NCBI RefSeq assembly: GCF_035046485.1
Contig: NC_085137.1
Location: 450,918,980-450,982,979 of the forward strand
DNA from: Aedes albopictus
Lineage: Eukaryota; Arthropoda; Insecta; Diptera; Culicidae
Length of the DNA: 64,000 nucleotides
Direction: 5' to 3'
How positions within the stretch are numbered: the first letter of the stretch is position 1; each line of letters starts with the position of its first letter. Under the pieces are notes generated by a model that ran no database searches, had not been told where the DNA came from, and saw only the letters and a list, made by a program, of their open reading frames with translations. Position numbers and translations under genes: made by a program. This document shows positions 34,701 to 44,376 of this stretch, in pieces.

Positions 34701-35689
34701 ACCATGTGGATGGAGGTTGGCCGGGTGGCGGCCGACTGCCAGTCGTTCAACATCAAGGACCTGGCCGAGGACGAGGAATACCTGATACGGATCATCGCGC
34801 GCAACGAGGTCGGCAATAGCGAACCGCTCGAGTCGGAGGAACCGTACAGGGCACAGCTCGGGGCGGGTGAGTAATCGAGGAGTATTCAAGACTACGATTT
34901 TCCCAAACAATTTTAAAGAAGTTCTGGGGATATCCTAAGTGCCCTTGATGGTGGATTTGGCAAAGATGCGAATTGTTCCTGATGAGATTATTTGCTGATT
35001 CCCTCGAGATCCTTGACAGATTGCTCGTGAAATTTGTGCCCCGATCCCTCAAGGATTCTTCAAAAGTTCCTGGTGGATTAATTAAGATAAAATCATGGTG
35101 TATTCGTCAGCTGGGTAGCTTGATCCTTATGAGATTCCTTCCCAGACTTTCGGCTTTTCGATATCATTCATGAAAATTCCTAGTAAATGATACCTTGTAA
35201 AATCTGCCACAAATTCCCAGAGATTCTTGGTAAACCTCTGGGGAGATCTTTGAGGGACTCCTGAGGTGATATATGATAGGATCCATAAACCACCAAGAAC
35301 CTCGAAAGGCCATTCCAAAATATTATTCCAGGTCAGCCTGGAAGTTTATATTTACACTTCACAATCCTTCTGCATACTTTTGAAGTGGATTTGCTGCTTT
35401 GGAAGATATGTCGTTAAAGATAAACGATGGGAAAATTGATAACTTCGAAAATACCTTCAATCACTACATATACCACGACCTAACCGATCTCATTCCTATT
35501 CCAGCTCCCGAAGATACCCACGACGAAACGACGCGGGACTTCACGGAACCATCCGCCACGAATACGTCCTCCTGGCTACGGGAGCACAACATGACCGCAG
35601 ACATTCACAGCTACGCCCGGCACACGCTGCTGAGAAGGCGAGAGTACTTCTTCAAGCTGTGGGTTAACGCGAAAAATCTGTTCAAGTAA
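5710..35689 (+). CDS. sls: Sallimus (insect titin), C-terminal part, 11 exons, 5' incomplete
   Basis: Joined exons are 5710-16745, 16827-17045, 17168-22723, 22879-28419, 29238-29267, 29333-29425, 29492-32272, 32340-33809, 34159-34458, 34561-34866, 35505-35689. They give at least 9,171 residues ending at TAA (35687-35689). Order: 44 charged 83-residue repeats, long PEVK-like sequence, SH3, nine Ig, Fn3, two Ig, four Fn3, unique tail. Drosophila Sls is known to have PEVK-like stretches followed by a terminal tandem Ig/Fn3 region. It is the elastic I-band link from the Z-disc toward the thick filament. That architecture, rather than a database match, is the basis for the name. Every intron is phase 1, so exons can be skipped without frame change, as expected for a gene with many muscle-specific isoforms. 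The 5' half is absent in this orientation. Confidence 0.88.
7841..10160 (+). repeat. Five-unit (1,245-bp) higher-order duplication in the array
   Basis: The rare VTRKR variant at 7841 recurs at 9086, exactly 5 x 249 bp later. The following marks (IVTIQ, then EPQET with KKRAG, then ITELKPS) recur in the same order. The block from copy 9 to copy 13 is therefore nearly identical to the block from copy 14 to copy 18. Confidence 0.9.
13685..15680 (+). repeat. Four-unit (996-bp) higher-order duplication in the array
   Basis: Variant marks VTMKRV, KKRIIKK, KKMAG, and TVTDTESELPYDE occur in order in copies 33-36 and again in copies 37-40, 996 bp apart. This is a recent unequal exchange or slippage event. 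Confidence 0.88.
16746..16826 (+). other. 81-nt in-frame intron (possible exitron)
   Basis: A strong donor GTAAGA (16746) and an acceptor TTTTATAG (ending 16826) flank 81 nt, a multiple of three without an in-frame stop. Spliced or retained, the frame stays open (EIH|DAETQ or EIHGKM...SFIDAETQ). The codon content of the segment is not coding-like, so splicing is favoured. Confidence 0.6.
16827..17045 (+). CDS. sls: sls exon: short linker after the repeat array
   Basis: This 219-nt exon (phase 1 to phase 1) encodes 72 residues. It is threonine- and glutamate-rich, ending in IEEIDEQFVTE before the donor GAAG|GTATGG. Without the splice the frame runs only about 30 codons further, into a TATA-rich intron, and then stops. 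A second weaker donor (AAG|GTATGA near 16940) could shorten it. Confidence 0.7.
17168..22723 (+). CDS. sls: sls exon: PEVK-like region I
   Basis: An acceptor TTTATACAG (ending 17167) and donor ATCA|GTAAGT enclose 1,851 whole codons. The sequence is about half K, E, P, V and I. Divergent versions of the 83-residue unit recur (ELPEEIKVTEVLT..GKPKKQITKKR..KEELVEVVTVQEDDK). Each is followed by a proline-lysine linker and the motif LLNLEVKKTELEKYEKVDVEF. Six copies of that motif are at about 17.8, 18.6, 19.4, 20.1, 20.8 and 22.4 kb. From about 20.8 to 21.97 kb lies a segment that is duplicated in the next exon. Role: extensible I-band spring. No folded domain is visible. Confidence 0.85.
22724..22878 (+). 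other. 155-nt intron
   Basis: Donor GTAAGTAT and acceptor TTTCAATCACAG; phase 1. The upstream frame ends nine codons after the donor if unspliced, which supports removal. Confidence 0.85.
22879..28419 (+). CDS. sls: sls exon: PEVK-like region II
   Basis: This exon of 1,846 whole codons starts with nine copies of a 49-residue repeat (KPLVSKAFLEAAPKEEAFEQ...ATDIPSAA, about 22,990-24,300). A block similar to 20.8-21.97 kb follows at about 24.43-25.6 kb (IKIERKEQK, VPKVLLKSR, LGKGKLKK, FRIPVGKKPEEE, ADRD). Then come proline-rich E/K sequence with five copies of the LLNLEVEKTELEKYEKV motif, and an acidic C-terminal part (EEDDYDRYEEEDTESVV). The donor is TCTGAAG|GTTTTT. Unspliced, the frame stops ten codons later. 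It is predicted to be extensible and largely unfolded. Confidence 0.85.
28420..29237 (+). other. Intron, T-rich, no exon recognised
   Basis: This 818-bp stretch is rich in CTTTCT and shows no convincing additional phase 1 exon. Alternative exons cannot be excluded because sls is heavily spliced in Drosophila. Confidence 0.6.
29238..29267 (+). CDS. sls: sls 30-nt microexon
   Basis: The acceptor TTTGCACAG and donor GAGAAG|GTGAAT enclose 30 nt encoding (E)TASLKIIRE, phase 1 to phase 1. Because both neighbours are phase 1 it may be optional. It is supported by splice signals only; transcripts were not available. Confidence 0.6.
29333..29425 (+). CDS. sls: sls exon: first half of the SH3 domain
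   Basis: Acceptor CTGCAATTTCAG, donor GATAG|GTAATT. It encodes EEANEMYCIQPVEAENEE and then the acidic loop ending LVEGEKVYVI. This is the N-terminal part of an SH3 fold. The usual ALYDY motif is replaced by MYCIQPV, so peptide binding may be altered. Confidence 0.82.
29492..32272 (+). CDS. sls: sls exon: second half of SH3 and nine Ig domains
   Basis: The exon begins with DRSNPEWWFVKR and GFARRDLL, completing the SH3 domain. Nine I-set Ig domains follow at about 29665-29950, 30040-30330, 30343-30610, 30634-30915, 30922-31185, 31186-31455, 31456-31716, 31720-31990, and 31993-32272. Each has the core tryptophan. Most have the D-x-G-x-Y F-strand motif. Ig 5 to 8 follow each other almost without linkers, and the B-strand cysteine is absent in several (for example the sixth and seventh). 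A terminal tandem Ig region after an SH3 domain is typical of insect Sls. Donor AAAA|GTAAGT. Confidence 0.9.
32340..33809 (+). CDS. sls: sls exon: Fn3-Ig-Ig-Fn3-Fn3
   Basis: Acceptor TATTTTCAG, donor AATCA|GTAAGT, 489 whole codons. The first Fn3 domain (about 32344-32625) starts with APDAPEATQITDDSITLFW. Two Ig domains follow (about 32644-32920 and 32926-33195; the second lacks the canonical cysteines), then Fn3 domains at about 33199-33495 (PPADDGG) and 33505-33800 (SWQPSEHNGG). Such mixed Ig/Fn3 order is typical of giant muscle proteins at the thick-filament end. Confidence 0.9.
33810..34158 (+). other. Intron with transposon-tail remnant
   Basis: It contains a T-run followed by 'attagctttattaagg' and 'cagcccgcgg' near 33890-33945, which resembles a retroelement 3' remnant. 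No coding sequence is seen. Confidence 0.5.
34159..34458 (+). CDS. sls: sls exon: single Fn3 domain (fourth)
   Basis: One complete Fn3 module in a 300-nt exon: PPSAPRNLRIV start, KLEWQQPETNGG loop, GYVIEKR strand, and FRVFAENVIG. It is phase 1 on both sides, acceptor AAAACTAG, donor GCCA|GTAAGA. Confidence 0.88.
34561..34866 (+). CDS. sls: sls exon: single Fn3 domain (fifth)
   Basis: One Fn3 module: VPSPPTGPLEVRYLG start, VEWGIPESDGGAPLEGY, and YLIRIIARNEVGNSEP. Phase 1 on both sides. Acceptor CTCGCTACAG, donor GCGG|GTGAGT. Drosophila Sls also carries several Fn3 domains near its C-terminus. Confidence 0.88.
34867..35504 (+). other. Last intron, degenerate TTCC-rich repeat
   Basis: This 638-bp intron contains degenerate copies of a 'gattcctcaagg'-like repeat (about 34970-35240), also seen at 50700-51090 and 53700-54700. 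No coding sequence. Confidence 0.65.
35505..35689 (+). CDS. sls: sls last exon: unique C-terminal tail
   Basis: The acceptor TCCTATTCCAG is followed by 60 residues and TAA. The tail is first acidic and threonine-rich (PEDTHDETTRDFTEPS). It then becomes basic and aromatic (SYARHTLLRRREYFFKLW). It is not an Ig or Fn3 domain. It may serve as a thick-filament or partner binding tail, which is an inference. Frames starting at 35399 in the intron are spurious. Confidence 0.82.
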
Positions 35690-36725
35690 ACGCGTCCGAC
35701 GAGCGACGATGACAATTCCTTACTAGAATTCACAAAAAAAGCAAAAACTCTAGCTCAAATTCGTTAACTTTTATTCAATACTTATGCGGAAGATGTATAC
35801 ATTTAAGAAGAGCGTCGACGATCCCGGAGAAAGTCCTTAAACCCTAACTGTTACTACATAGCCGATAAGACGAAGCCCCCCTTTTAGCTACCTACCTACT
35901 TTTACAGTGTCGATATTTTATACACGAGTGACCCCCCTGTGCTTTGCAGTTGTATGTAAATGTTATCCCCCCAAATCAATCATTTCGCAGGTTGAAAGAG
36001 AAAACGACTACGATTTGTTTCATGTAACTGTGATACAGAAAGAGATTTTATTGTAGAGAAAAAAAAATGCCAAAAGTGAACAAAGCCAATTGCGCCACTC
36101 GCTACTTAGAGCAAAAATGCAACCATAAATGCAAAGAGACAAAAACGAAAGAGTTTCAAACCAATTTTAGACACAAAACGAAGACGAAGCGAAGCGATTC
36201 CCCCATTAAGCGGGACTCCCCGAGCAACCAAAAAAACTGTAAAAGAAAATGCATCATACCGAAATTGTTCTATTGCAATACACACATTTTGTAACGGTTA
36301 TAGTATGTCATATATTTTTGTAGTTTTAGTAAATTTCTAAATGTTGAAACTCACTGTGCGAATGTAACGACCCGACTGCGCAGCGATTGGCATCGATTGG
36401 AGAGACCCCCGGACGGAGAACATCAACCCCGGTGGAGGGCAGCTGGACACAAGTCAACAAACCAAAGGGAGACGATTAATATAGGTGCGTACATTAATCG
36501 AGACAACTTCACTACACAGAGATGGACTTGCGGTAGCTGTCGGTATCTCCGAGCGATGCAGTCGTGGCGAAGAAACATTCAATTCGCAAAAAAACAGCAT
36601 ATTTATTCTTTATGGAAAATTTGAGTTTCTCTCATTTTGCCTTATATTGATTTTAGTCGTAAGAAACGACATTTTTCTGTTCACCAATAGTGTGTTAAAT
36701 AAAATGAGAAACGAGTAATATCAAT
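35690..36725 (+). other. sls 3' UTR (probable)
   Basis: Non-coding sequence follows the stop codon. An AATAAA at 36698-36703 is the best polyadenylation signal and would give a 3' UTR of about 1 kb. Small frames here (for example 36067-36294) are lysine-rich, in AT-rich context, and not supported. Confidence 0.6.
36698..36703 (+). terminator. Candidate polyadenylation signal
   Basis: Canonical AATAAA hexamer about 1 kb after the sls stop codon. Single-sequence evidence only. Confidence 0.5.
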
Positions 36726-36729
36726 ACAG

Positions 36730-37276
36730 GAGATTGTGATTTAACCGCGCCGAAATGTCCCAGTTCCAGGAAGTCATCATAGACGAAAATAGGATTGGAA
36801 ACAGGGTACCAATCAGAGAGTACAATGTTTTATTGCCATTGAGAATAATCACCACGATTTCCGCAATTCCCATCTAAATAAATCAACGCTGTGAAATGAT
36901 TCTCCCATTCATTCATTTTTCTGGAATTCAAAATGTCCAAAAAGAATGCCAGGTCGCAACGCAACGATATAACCTTTCTAAGGAGAAACATCAGAGAATA
37001 CAAATATGGCTGCCACAATGGCCGACTTGGTCTCCTACTCACGTTTTCAAGAGCACCAATCTTTGAAATTCGTAAACAAATGCGTTTGTAAAAGCTGCCT
37101 CTTTCTGCAAGTGAGCAAAGCCAGGATAAACAGGTACGGCTTGGTCCGATGCTTGCAAAGCAAAGATAACCGTACACATCGTAGTTGCTACTCCGTGATT
37201 GACCAGAACAATCGAAGTTGCACAGAGATCCAATGAATGGTGCTTGGGACTAGCTACACACTCTTAATGTGCACAA
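36730..37276. other. Intergenic, nothing recognised
   Basis: No coding region, hairpin or repeat family was recognised in this stretch. Confidence 0.5.
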
Positions 37277-37680
37277 CTCGAGAGTTCAATATTTTAAAGT
37301 CCATAACGGTGCCGGCCACGTCCTTACGGTCATCGGGAAAGGGGAAGGAATGTTAGTTCGACAACCGTTGTTACTAGAAACGGTGGAATCCACAGTATCC
37401 CTACAGTCGTCTCGGGAAGGAGTATTTGTTAGTAGGAAAGGGTAAGGTGTGGATCTTGGAGCCACCTTTGGTAGGTGATATGATCCACTAGTTATATGAA
37501 AATACACGACACGGTCTTCATCCCGATTATGATTAATTTGGTCGCGATAGTAAGGGTAATGCACATACGTCAACGAATGTTCTATATTAAACGCGTCACC
37601 ATATTGATCGTTTACACTACCGTGAAAACCGACTTTCTTTAATAAATAATAAAGACAAATCAATCAATCAATCAAAACCG
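37277..37680 (+). mobile_element. Probable non-LTR retrotransposon 3' end with ATCA tail
   Basis: The segment ends in 'aataaataataaagac' followed by a short tandem ATCA tail (about 37655-37675). That is a form common to 3' ends of LINE elements. No reverse transcriptase is present, so it would be a 5'-truncated copy. The family is not identified with confidence. Confidence 0.45.
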
Positions 37681-38578
37681 ACTTTCCCACGAAAGTTATC
37701 ACGCGCTTCTGATTTCGCATTCAATATTCGCGTCCCCATCTACCTACCGAGAAAACCGACCGACACGGAAATAGTCGCGCGTTTCCCATAGTTTGAACTT
37801 AGAGTACACGGGGAATAAGCTTTCAAGGTTCGATAGCTATTTTAGAATTATGTATTTTACTAAGAGTAGTTCCATGTGATCGACAGCCATTGAGGTAATT
37901 AAGACAATTATTTTGAAATTGCTCAATGATTGTTGTGAACTACAATCAATCACTTTCTTCTAACATTATTATAGCTTCAATATTAGGCCAGCACCAGAGC
38001 TACAAGATTAATTTGCAAATATTACAGACTCCAGGAGTCCTCATGAAAACGCAATGGCGAAATTACCCCAACTTCTTCTAGTACGTAAAGAAAAAAAGCT
38101 CGGAATGATCTCACCCAGTTCCATGTCGTCGGATGACCGCAACCACTCCTTGACTCCTTCAATTTTTTTGTTTGCTACCAAGTGTGCATCCATTTTTATC
38201 TCTTCACGAGGAAGGACAATGTGCAACTACCCCAAACGCGCGTCATTTTTCCACGTTCTTAGATTTTTATATCAAGCCTCTAAAGTTTGTATGCCAAATT
38301 GCAATGGGATTTCTTGATGTTTCACTACAGAAAAACAGACGTATCACTTGGAACAAAATGCGATAAAAATCATCGTCACGAAAACGAAATCGCCCAAAGC
38401 TAATTGCACTGTAGTTCGCAAACCCACTGAGTAGATAGCGGTAGTGAGCAAACGTCAAACAGGAGCAAAAACGAATGCGGTGTAAGAAAACATTTGTTTT
38501 AGAAAACTGAATGACAACGAGCAATTTCTATTCGAAAATAATGTAAAGAGAATATCCGTTTTCATAACGGACCTCTGG
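37681..38578. other. Intergenic, nothing recognised
   Basis: No gene or repeat was recognised. Small frames (for example 38054-38317) lack coding character. Confidence 0.5.
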
Positions 38579-38807
38579 GGTCTCCAGTTAGCCTAGCGGT
38601 TAAGGCTATGGATCGCCAATCCGGAGACGGCGGGTTCGATTCCCGCCGTGTATCATTGTACTTGCCTCACATTATACAAATTCATGCAATGGCAGGCATA
38701 GAAAGCCCTTCAATTAATAACTGTGGAAGTGCTCAAAGAACACTAAGTTGGAGCGAGGCCGGCCAAGTCCCAGTGGGGACGTAGGGCCATAAAGAAGAAG
38801 AAGAATA
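38579..38807 (+). mobile_element. Feilai-like tRNA-derived SINE
   Basis: The head resembles a tRNA with A box (TTAGCCTAGCGGTTAAGG) and B box (GGTTCGATTCC). The body contains 'gtggaagtgctcaaagaac', 'ggccggccaagtccc', and 'gtggggacgtagggcc', ending in an AAG-repeat tail. This matches the organisation of Feilai SINEs of Aedes. It is not a tRNA gene because the acceptor stem is not formed and a SINE body follows. Confidence 0.85.
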
Positions 38808-39442
38808 TGCTAATCTAAGGAGAATTTTTTTAAGTTTTATGGACCAATTAATGTTGCGTTACCAATTTTTTTTTTTCTGGGAACAATACATTGGTTGCCA
38901 TTTGGTATAAAAATCTTAGACTATATAAAATTATGTAGGAACGATAGTCGCCATTATCAGCCAACCCCGCAAATACAACCCTGCCGACCTAATTATTCTA
39001 CCTTCATAACGCACCAAACTTCTGATGCATTTCTTCTTCTTGGAAAGCCGCGTGCATAACATGACTCATTACCTGCGGTTGCTCAAGCCCCCATTCGGTT
39101 GGTTTTACTCCGAGCGGGTACTGCTAACCCTAACTACGCGAAACAGGTGCTCGTTGACGGCGCGGTGGCGGCGGTGACAGCAGCTAAAAGGGGCTGGTGG
39201 CGCTCCAGCTCAACTACGACGTCTATTAGGTAACACATGTTATTATTGGTTGGTGGTACTTGTTTTCTTGCTCAAAACTATAACTTTTGGTTTCATCGCG
39301 GCGAAAGATCGCGAGAGCCAACATTGCACTGTCTCTAAATAGTAGAAGGTAGCGAAATGTGCTGTACCTACCTAAATATAACGAGACAACTCTTAAGGCT
39401 GGCTGGTTGATGAGGTTGTAGACATGCACTTCGAACACTAGG
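38808..39442. other. Intergenic, nothing recognised
   Basis: No supported gene. A GC-richer patch near 39140-39200 has no clear feature. Confidence 0.5.
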
Positions 39443-39606
39443 GGGCTGTTCATAAACCACGTCGACCAAAATTAATTTGGCCATCTCAGGCCCTCCTCCC
39501 CCCTCATAGACTTTTGTCCATACAAAATTTGAAAATTTGTATGCAGCGTAGACTTTGGCCAGACTCCCCTCCCCCCCGCAAAGTCTACGTGGTTTATGAA
39601 CAGCCC
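39443..39606. mobile_element. MITE with 20-bp terminal inverted repeats
   Basis: Left end GGGCTGTTCATAAACCACGT and right end ACGTGGTTTATGAACAGCCC are perfect inverted repeats. The inside contains two inverted poly-C/poly-G-flanked parts. The same family is at 61980-62147 and, as a fragment, at 55848-55957. Confidence 0.9.
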
Positions 39607-40164
39607 ATAGACGAACGAACGAACGGTGCATGTCTGATGCTTACGCTCAATTTGATACAATATTCTTGTGCTGCCAGCAGGTTGCAGTTTACTGGCCAGA
39701 AGGGGTGTGCTAATAATGTTCACCTGTGATGTAGGTGGCTGACTCAACTAAGACGACTGACGCTGACTGAAGGTGTGCGTGCTAAAAGCATAAGAATCTG
39801 CAATGGTGCATCATATACTGATTCAACATAGGGTGTATAACAATTTGGACAGAGGATCCTATTCTAGGCACTTTTTGCTATAGCTTAATGTCTTGAAAAT
39901 GTACAAAATATTAGAATACAACTCATGTGGTCATGTCTCAGATGTAAAGGGACTAGATATTATTTAAACATTAGCACATTAGAAGGTTCTTATGAAAACT
40001 GAGAATTTCTATCTCACTTCAAGGGGGTTTTATCGCATGAAAAATACTACGTGTAATACACCACTTTTGGAACATTCTTCAAAGTCAATTTCGCCCGTGG
40101 GTTTGAACCCAACAAAGCATTATTCAGTGTTGGCTGTTATTTTCCAACTACTCCTGCACATATA
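39607..40164. other. Intergenic, nothing recognised
   Basis: No gene or repeat recognised between the MITE and the pogo-like element. Confidence 0.45.
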
Positions 40165-40842
40165 GGGTCATGGTACCAGTTATCGCACTAGTTAGAGCTG
40201 CATCGCCGTTGAATGATTATTTATGTATCAAATTTGACACAAAATGTATAACCGACGTGTTTTTCTGGTAAAACAAATAGTTTTTTTGAAGATTGAATAC
40301 TAAAACTGTACAGTTTTCAAGTATTTGAACGCTTAAATTCAATTTCAAAATGTCATTGCCTTGCACCAGTTATGGCTATAGTGTTCCTTATTTCGCCATA
40401 CATGTGTACCAGTTATGGATATAAAGATATTTTTCCCAAATTAATCAAAATTTTTAGTGGAAAATAATTTAGGCAATCAGTTTTAAAATATGACATATAC
40501 CGTTGATAATCTTGGTGTAATTAAAATCGTATTATGATATTAAAATTTGAAGGTAAACTAAAAAAAAAGTTGTGTAAGTGTATTACTGATAGGCATCTGA
40601 TATATTTCATAGACACCATTCATATATCGTCACGAAATTCTGAATCTTTCTGGATCTACGTTACAATTGGAACTGGACCTGTATTTCTTCAAGTTAGTGT
40701 TCTCTGAACAGTTCCATAGTTATTAATTAAGCTTACTTTGTCTGTCATTGAACGGTTTTGTATATTGTTTGACAAACACAGTGATAAACAATGTCCAACA
40801 AGAAGGCGAGAATATTTCAGACCCGATGGAATTTTAACCCAT

Positions 40843-40893
40843 TGTCTCCGGATTGGCGATCCAACGCCTCATGCACTAGGATAACTGGAGACT
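40843..40893 (-). mobile_element. tRNA-SINE head fragment inside the pogo-like element
   Basis: On the - strand the sequence GTCTCCAGTTATCCTAG, followed by GGATCGCCAATCCGGAGAC, matches the head of the SINE at 38579. The B box and body are missing. Confidence 0.6.
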
Positions 40894-41268
40894 GGTTGAT
40901 TGGTGATTAAATAAGCAGTAAGCTATGATTGATAGCATATTTAATATATGCCATTATAACCCTTAGATCAAGTTTGAGTTATATGAAAAAATACTTACGT
41001 TCTAGTAATATATTTAGTTCGTTTCCGCACCAATATTGGAAAAGGGCGCAACTACATCTGAAAGCACTATGTACATTCTTACAAAACAGTGGATTATATT
41101 TTATCCCGCCCAGGTAATCCATCATTTTCACAAAACGTAGAACATCGCACACTAACAGTGCTACCATTGACCTTTTTCATTATGCAAGAAAATAAAATAC
41201 TGAAGAGGTGTAGAGCTTTTTTATTTAAAATTCATAAAAACAATCGCTCAATCTTAGCAAAATTATCA

Positions 41269-43751
41269 TTAAATCAAAAGTTTCGGTTGTTTTGCCCGTT
41301 TTCCTTTAGTCTTAGACTTAGTTAGTTCCTTTTTCTGTTCTTTTTTCTGTTCTCTTTCTATCTTCTTGCGTTCGCGTTCAGCTGCCTTAGCCTTTTTAAG
41401 ATCTTCGCGTTGCTGTTTGATCATCTCACGATCCTTAGCTCTTTTTAGCTTGAGGTTTGCGATGGCCTGTTTTTCATCTTCCTTTTTCTGTATTTCGTCA
41501 AGTCGTTCCTTGGCTGTTAAAACCGGATAGAACTTCATTGAATATTTGCGATGCTTCGTACTGCGACGTGGAGTTGGTGGTAGCTTAAAAACTTCGGACA
41601 GTCTGCGCTTACACCCAGGTTTTGTTTTGTTGCTGGAATCCTTCAAAACAGTTTCTGGGAGTGGAGACAAATCTTGATCTTTTTCAAAGACATTCTCATT
41701 GCTTTTACGATGTTGTTCATCTTCGAAATCAACGAGACACATGGATTGATCTTCGCCCAAAGCGCTGTTTGCATCTGTGAATGAATATGAGTTTTATGTA
41801 GATAATATAAATTAAAAAAAAAATACCATACCTTTAGTATTCTCTGGACTGGAATCAGATGCATTGTTGAGTTGACAATAAATAACATTCTCTGTATCCC
41901 ACGGTATGTCGAAAGACTGATTCGATGTATCACCTGGTACCTCAATGACAATAGGAGTATTTTCGTGGCGTAGATTCTCAATTGTGTCCAAAACCGGTTC
42001 TTTCCCATCATTGTTGCTTGTTTCCGCAATTGCGCACATGAGGATTTCATCATCCAACACTGCTAATTCTCCAACCGTAGACGGCGTCAGTGTGTTCGAT
42101 GTTGTGTTGAGTGTGTTAACATCTTCACCACCCAACCTGTCGCAATTTGAGATGCTCACATATGGTTGTACAAATTCTTGATAAAAGAATCGGATGGTCC
42201 GTTCCTCTCGTGAGAGGAGGCCAACATCACCTTGTATCTTTGTCATCGTCTGAGGACCAATCATATCTACTGCTTGAATGATTTTATTGATGTGTATAGA
42301 CACATGCTGCTCTTCTGTTTGAAGAGACACAGATGAAGAGTCAAGTGGACTAATCATTGAGGGATCTACAACAGTAGTCATGAGCAATTCCGGTTGTGAT
42401 AGTTGCACAGGCTCGATTTCAGTCGGTGCCTGAGGAGCATCGTTTATCGATTGATCTCTGGAATCTCGGGAATTGTTGCACTTCCGCGCGATACACTTGC
42501 TGTAATCGACATTATCCGGATTGAATGGGAATAGTCCGCAAACTCGAAATCCATTTCGAATGCTGCTGGCTTTGATACCCTGCGCAACTGTTTTAGTCAG
42601 CACTTCACCGAAATGTGTTACTGTGAGAATTTCATCAGGATGTGCCAAACGCCAGTATTCGGCTTGTCGTCTATATTCGTCCTTAAGAGGCTTGAACACC
42701 GAAACGTCAGCGGGTTGAGTTATGTGAGTAGTGTTTGGATAAAGGGAAATAAGTATTATTCCCAAGGATTGACAAAGGTCTGCTACTTCCACGGATTTAT
42801 GAGATGAGTGACCGTCGACGAAAAAAATGACTGGGAGCTCCACATTTTTTTCAACCAGATACGGATAGAAGATCTTCTCGACGTAATTACGGAAATTGTC
42901 CAAATCCATCCAACCCTTTTCACTCAGTCCTACTCCCCAGGCGCCCGGAAATCCTGCTACCACCTCTTTCCGAAGCCGTTTACCTGACAATATGACGTGG
43001 GGATGAACAACAGTCCCGGACGCACCGAAAGCAAACATAACCGTTACATTTTGCTTTGCCACTGCCTGCTCAACCTCGTAGACGTTCCTGGATCCGGTTC
43101 TTGCAATCACCTCTTTCGTCTTTGGGTGTAGATAGAAGGATGTCTCGTCTCCATTGAACACACGATCGGGGCAATCCAAAATGTGGAGCATATCGTTTTT
43201 CGCCAGCCATTCCTTGCTGAAACCAACCTCGGATGTCTTCTTCGCTAACTCGGGCACTTGCCGAAGATACAGTTTCTGGTGCCCGCAGCGAAAACCCTGG
43301 ATTACGGCGCATAAATGCAGCAAACCACTTGCGTCCTAAAACGTTATTTTGTTACCTACAAGTTTTTACTTATGAGGCATGTTATACGAAACTTACCAGG
43401 GCGATTGTTTTTGAAAGGTGTCTCCCGAGGATCGGATGATAGGAACTCGGCAACCTTGAATCTCAGTGTGCTTCGCGTAACCGGAAATCCACGCTCCTGC
43501 ATTCCAATTAGCCATATCACCATCTTCTGTTCCTCCTCCTGGGTAAGTACGGATCGAGGTCCAGAAACGTTCTTCTGTTTCCATCGGTCACTCATCCGAT
43601 ATCGCACGGTGGACATGGGAAGCTTCAGCATTTTGCAGGCTGCATACATGGATTTCTTTCCGGATCTCACGTACTAGATGCATTTTTGAATCGCCTCATC
43701 CGTATGCTTTTTTGCACTGATACTTGCCCGTCTCTTCGTGATTTTGCCCAT
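41269..43751 (-). pseudogene. pogo/CENP-B-like transposase, three exons, broken
   Basis: Exon 1 (43751-43397) carries a pipsqueak/CENP-B type DNA-binding region (RSGKKSMYAACKMLKLPMST). Exon 2 (43335-41832) holds the DDE nuclease: FNGDETSFYLHPK, then VIFFVDGHSSHKS, then YPNTTHITQPADVSVFKPLK. Exon 3 (41774-41269) is a lysine/glutamate-rich coiled-coil tail. Introns have GTAAGT...TTTTAG and GTATGG...TTCACAG. An in-frame TAG at codon 26 (43674-43676) and a frameshift at about 43210-43225 break the frame, so the copy is non-functional as assembled. DDE-superfamily-1 transposases of this kind cut and paste at TA sites. Confidence 0.85.
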
Positions 43752-44376
43752 CCTAGAGTGGGAATTGTTAGAATTTACTGAAAGAATATACTAAATTTGG
43801 CTTACCTTGAGCAGATTGTACGATCAAACCAGCAGAATTAATAAAAACAACACTCAGATTGTGACACGCAATGAAAATATCGACTGTTTACATTCGATGC
43901 GGCTTACTTCTGATGTTTTTTTTGTGCTCGCTTTGCACCACTTCGCATGTGGCGAAATAGGGAACACTGTGGCTTTATTTTATAGGTATGTAAAACGTTA
44001 ACATAGCAGGGTTTTGGAAGATATTTGACTAAATTTACATTTTCCATGAATGATTATGCTTCTTAAGATGTCTTCGAGGAAAATTCATACAGTTCAAAAG
44101 TTTTCATCAGCTCAAATAGGTTAATGAAAAATGGTGTGTGCGTTAGCAAATCAGTATGGTATTATCCACCGCAATAGCCGAAGAAATAAAACAACTAATT
44201 AGGACTTGAAACAAACGTTATACCTGGAATATATCAATCATGAATGTAAAGTAAAGTCTGTTCCTTGATGTGTAATGTTCACATATCTATTAAATTGCTT
44301 GAAAGTTTTTATTTTCTGCAAATTCACATCTATATATCCATAACTGGTGCTATAGCGATAACTGGTACACCGTCCC

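Larger units (their letters stand above)
40165..44376 (-). mobile_element. 4.2-kb pogo-superfamily DNA transposon
   Basis: The two ends share an inverted repeat containing GTACCAGTTATCGC (40173-40186 and its complement near 44354-44367), starting with GGG after a TA on each side. That fits the TA target duplication of Tc1/mariner-pogo elements. Related subterminal copies (ACCAGTTAT; GGCGAAATA-GGAACACT near 40385-40415 and inverted near 43950-43980) lie inside each end. The transposase is on the - strand. An internal SINE fragment lies at about 40843-40893. Confidence 0.82.

Noticed and set aside
35399..35504. Alternative start of a small gene just before the last sls exon
   Set aside because: The frame upstream of 35505 is AT-rich intron ending in a good acceptor. 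It joins in phase with the preceding Fn3 exon.
38579..38651. tRNA gene
   Set aside because: A and B boxes are present but the cloverleaf does not close and a SINE body with an AAG tail follows.
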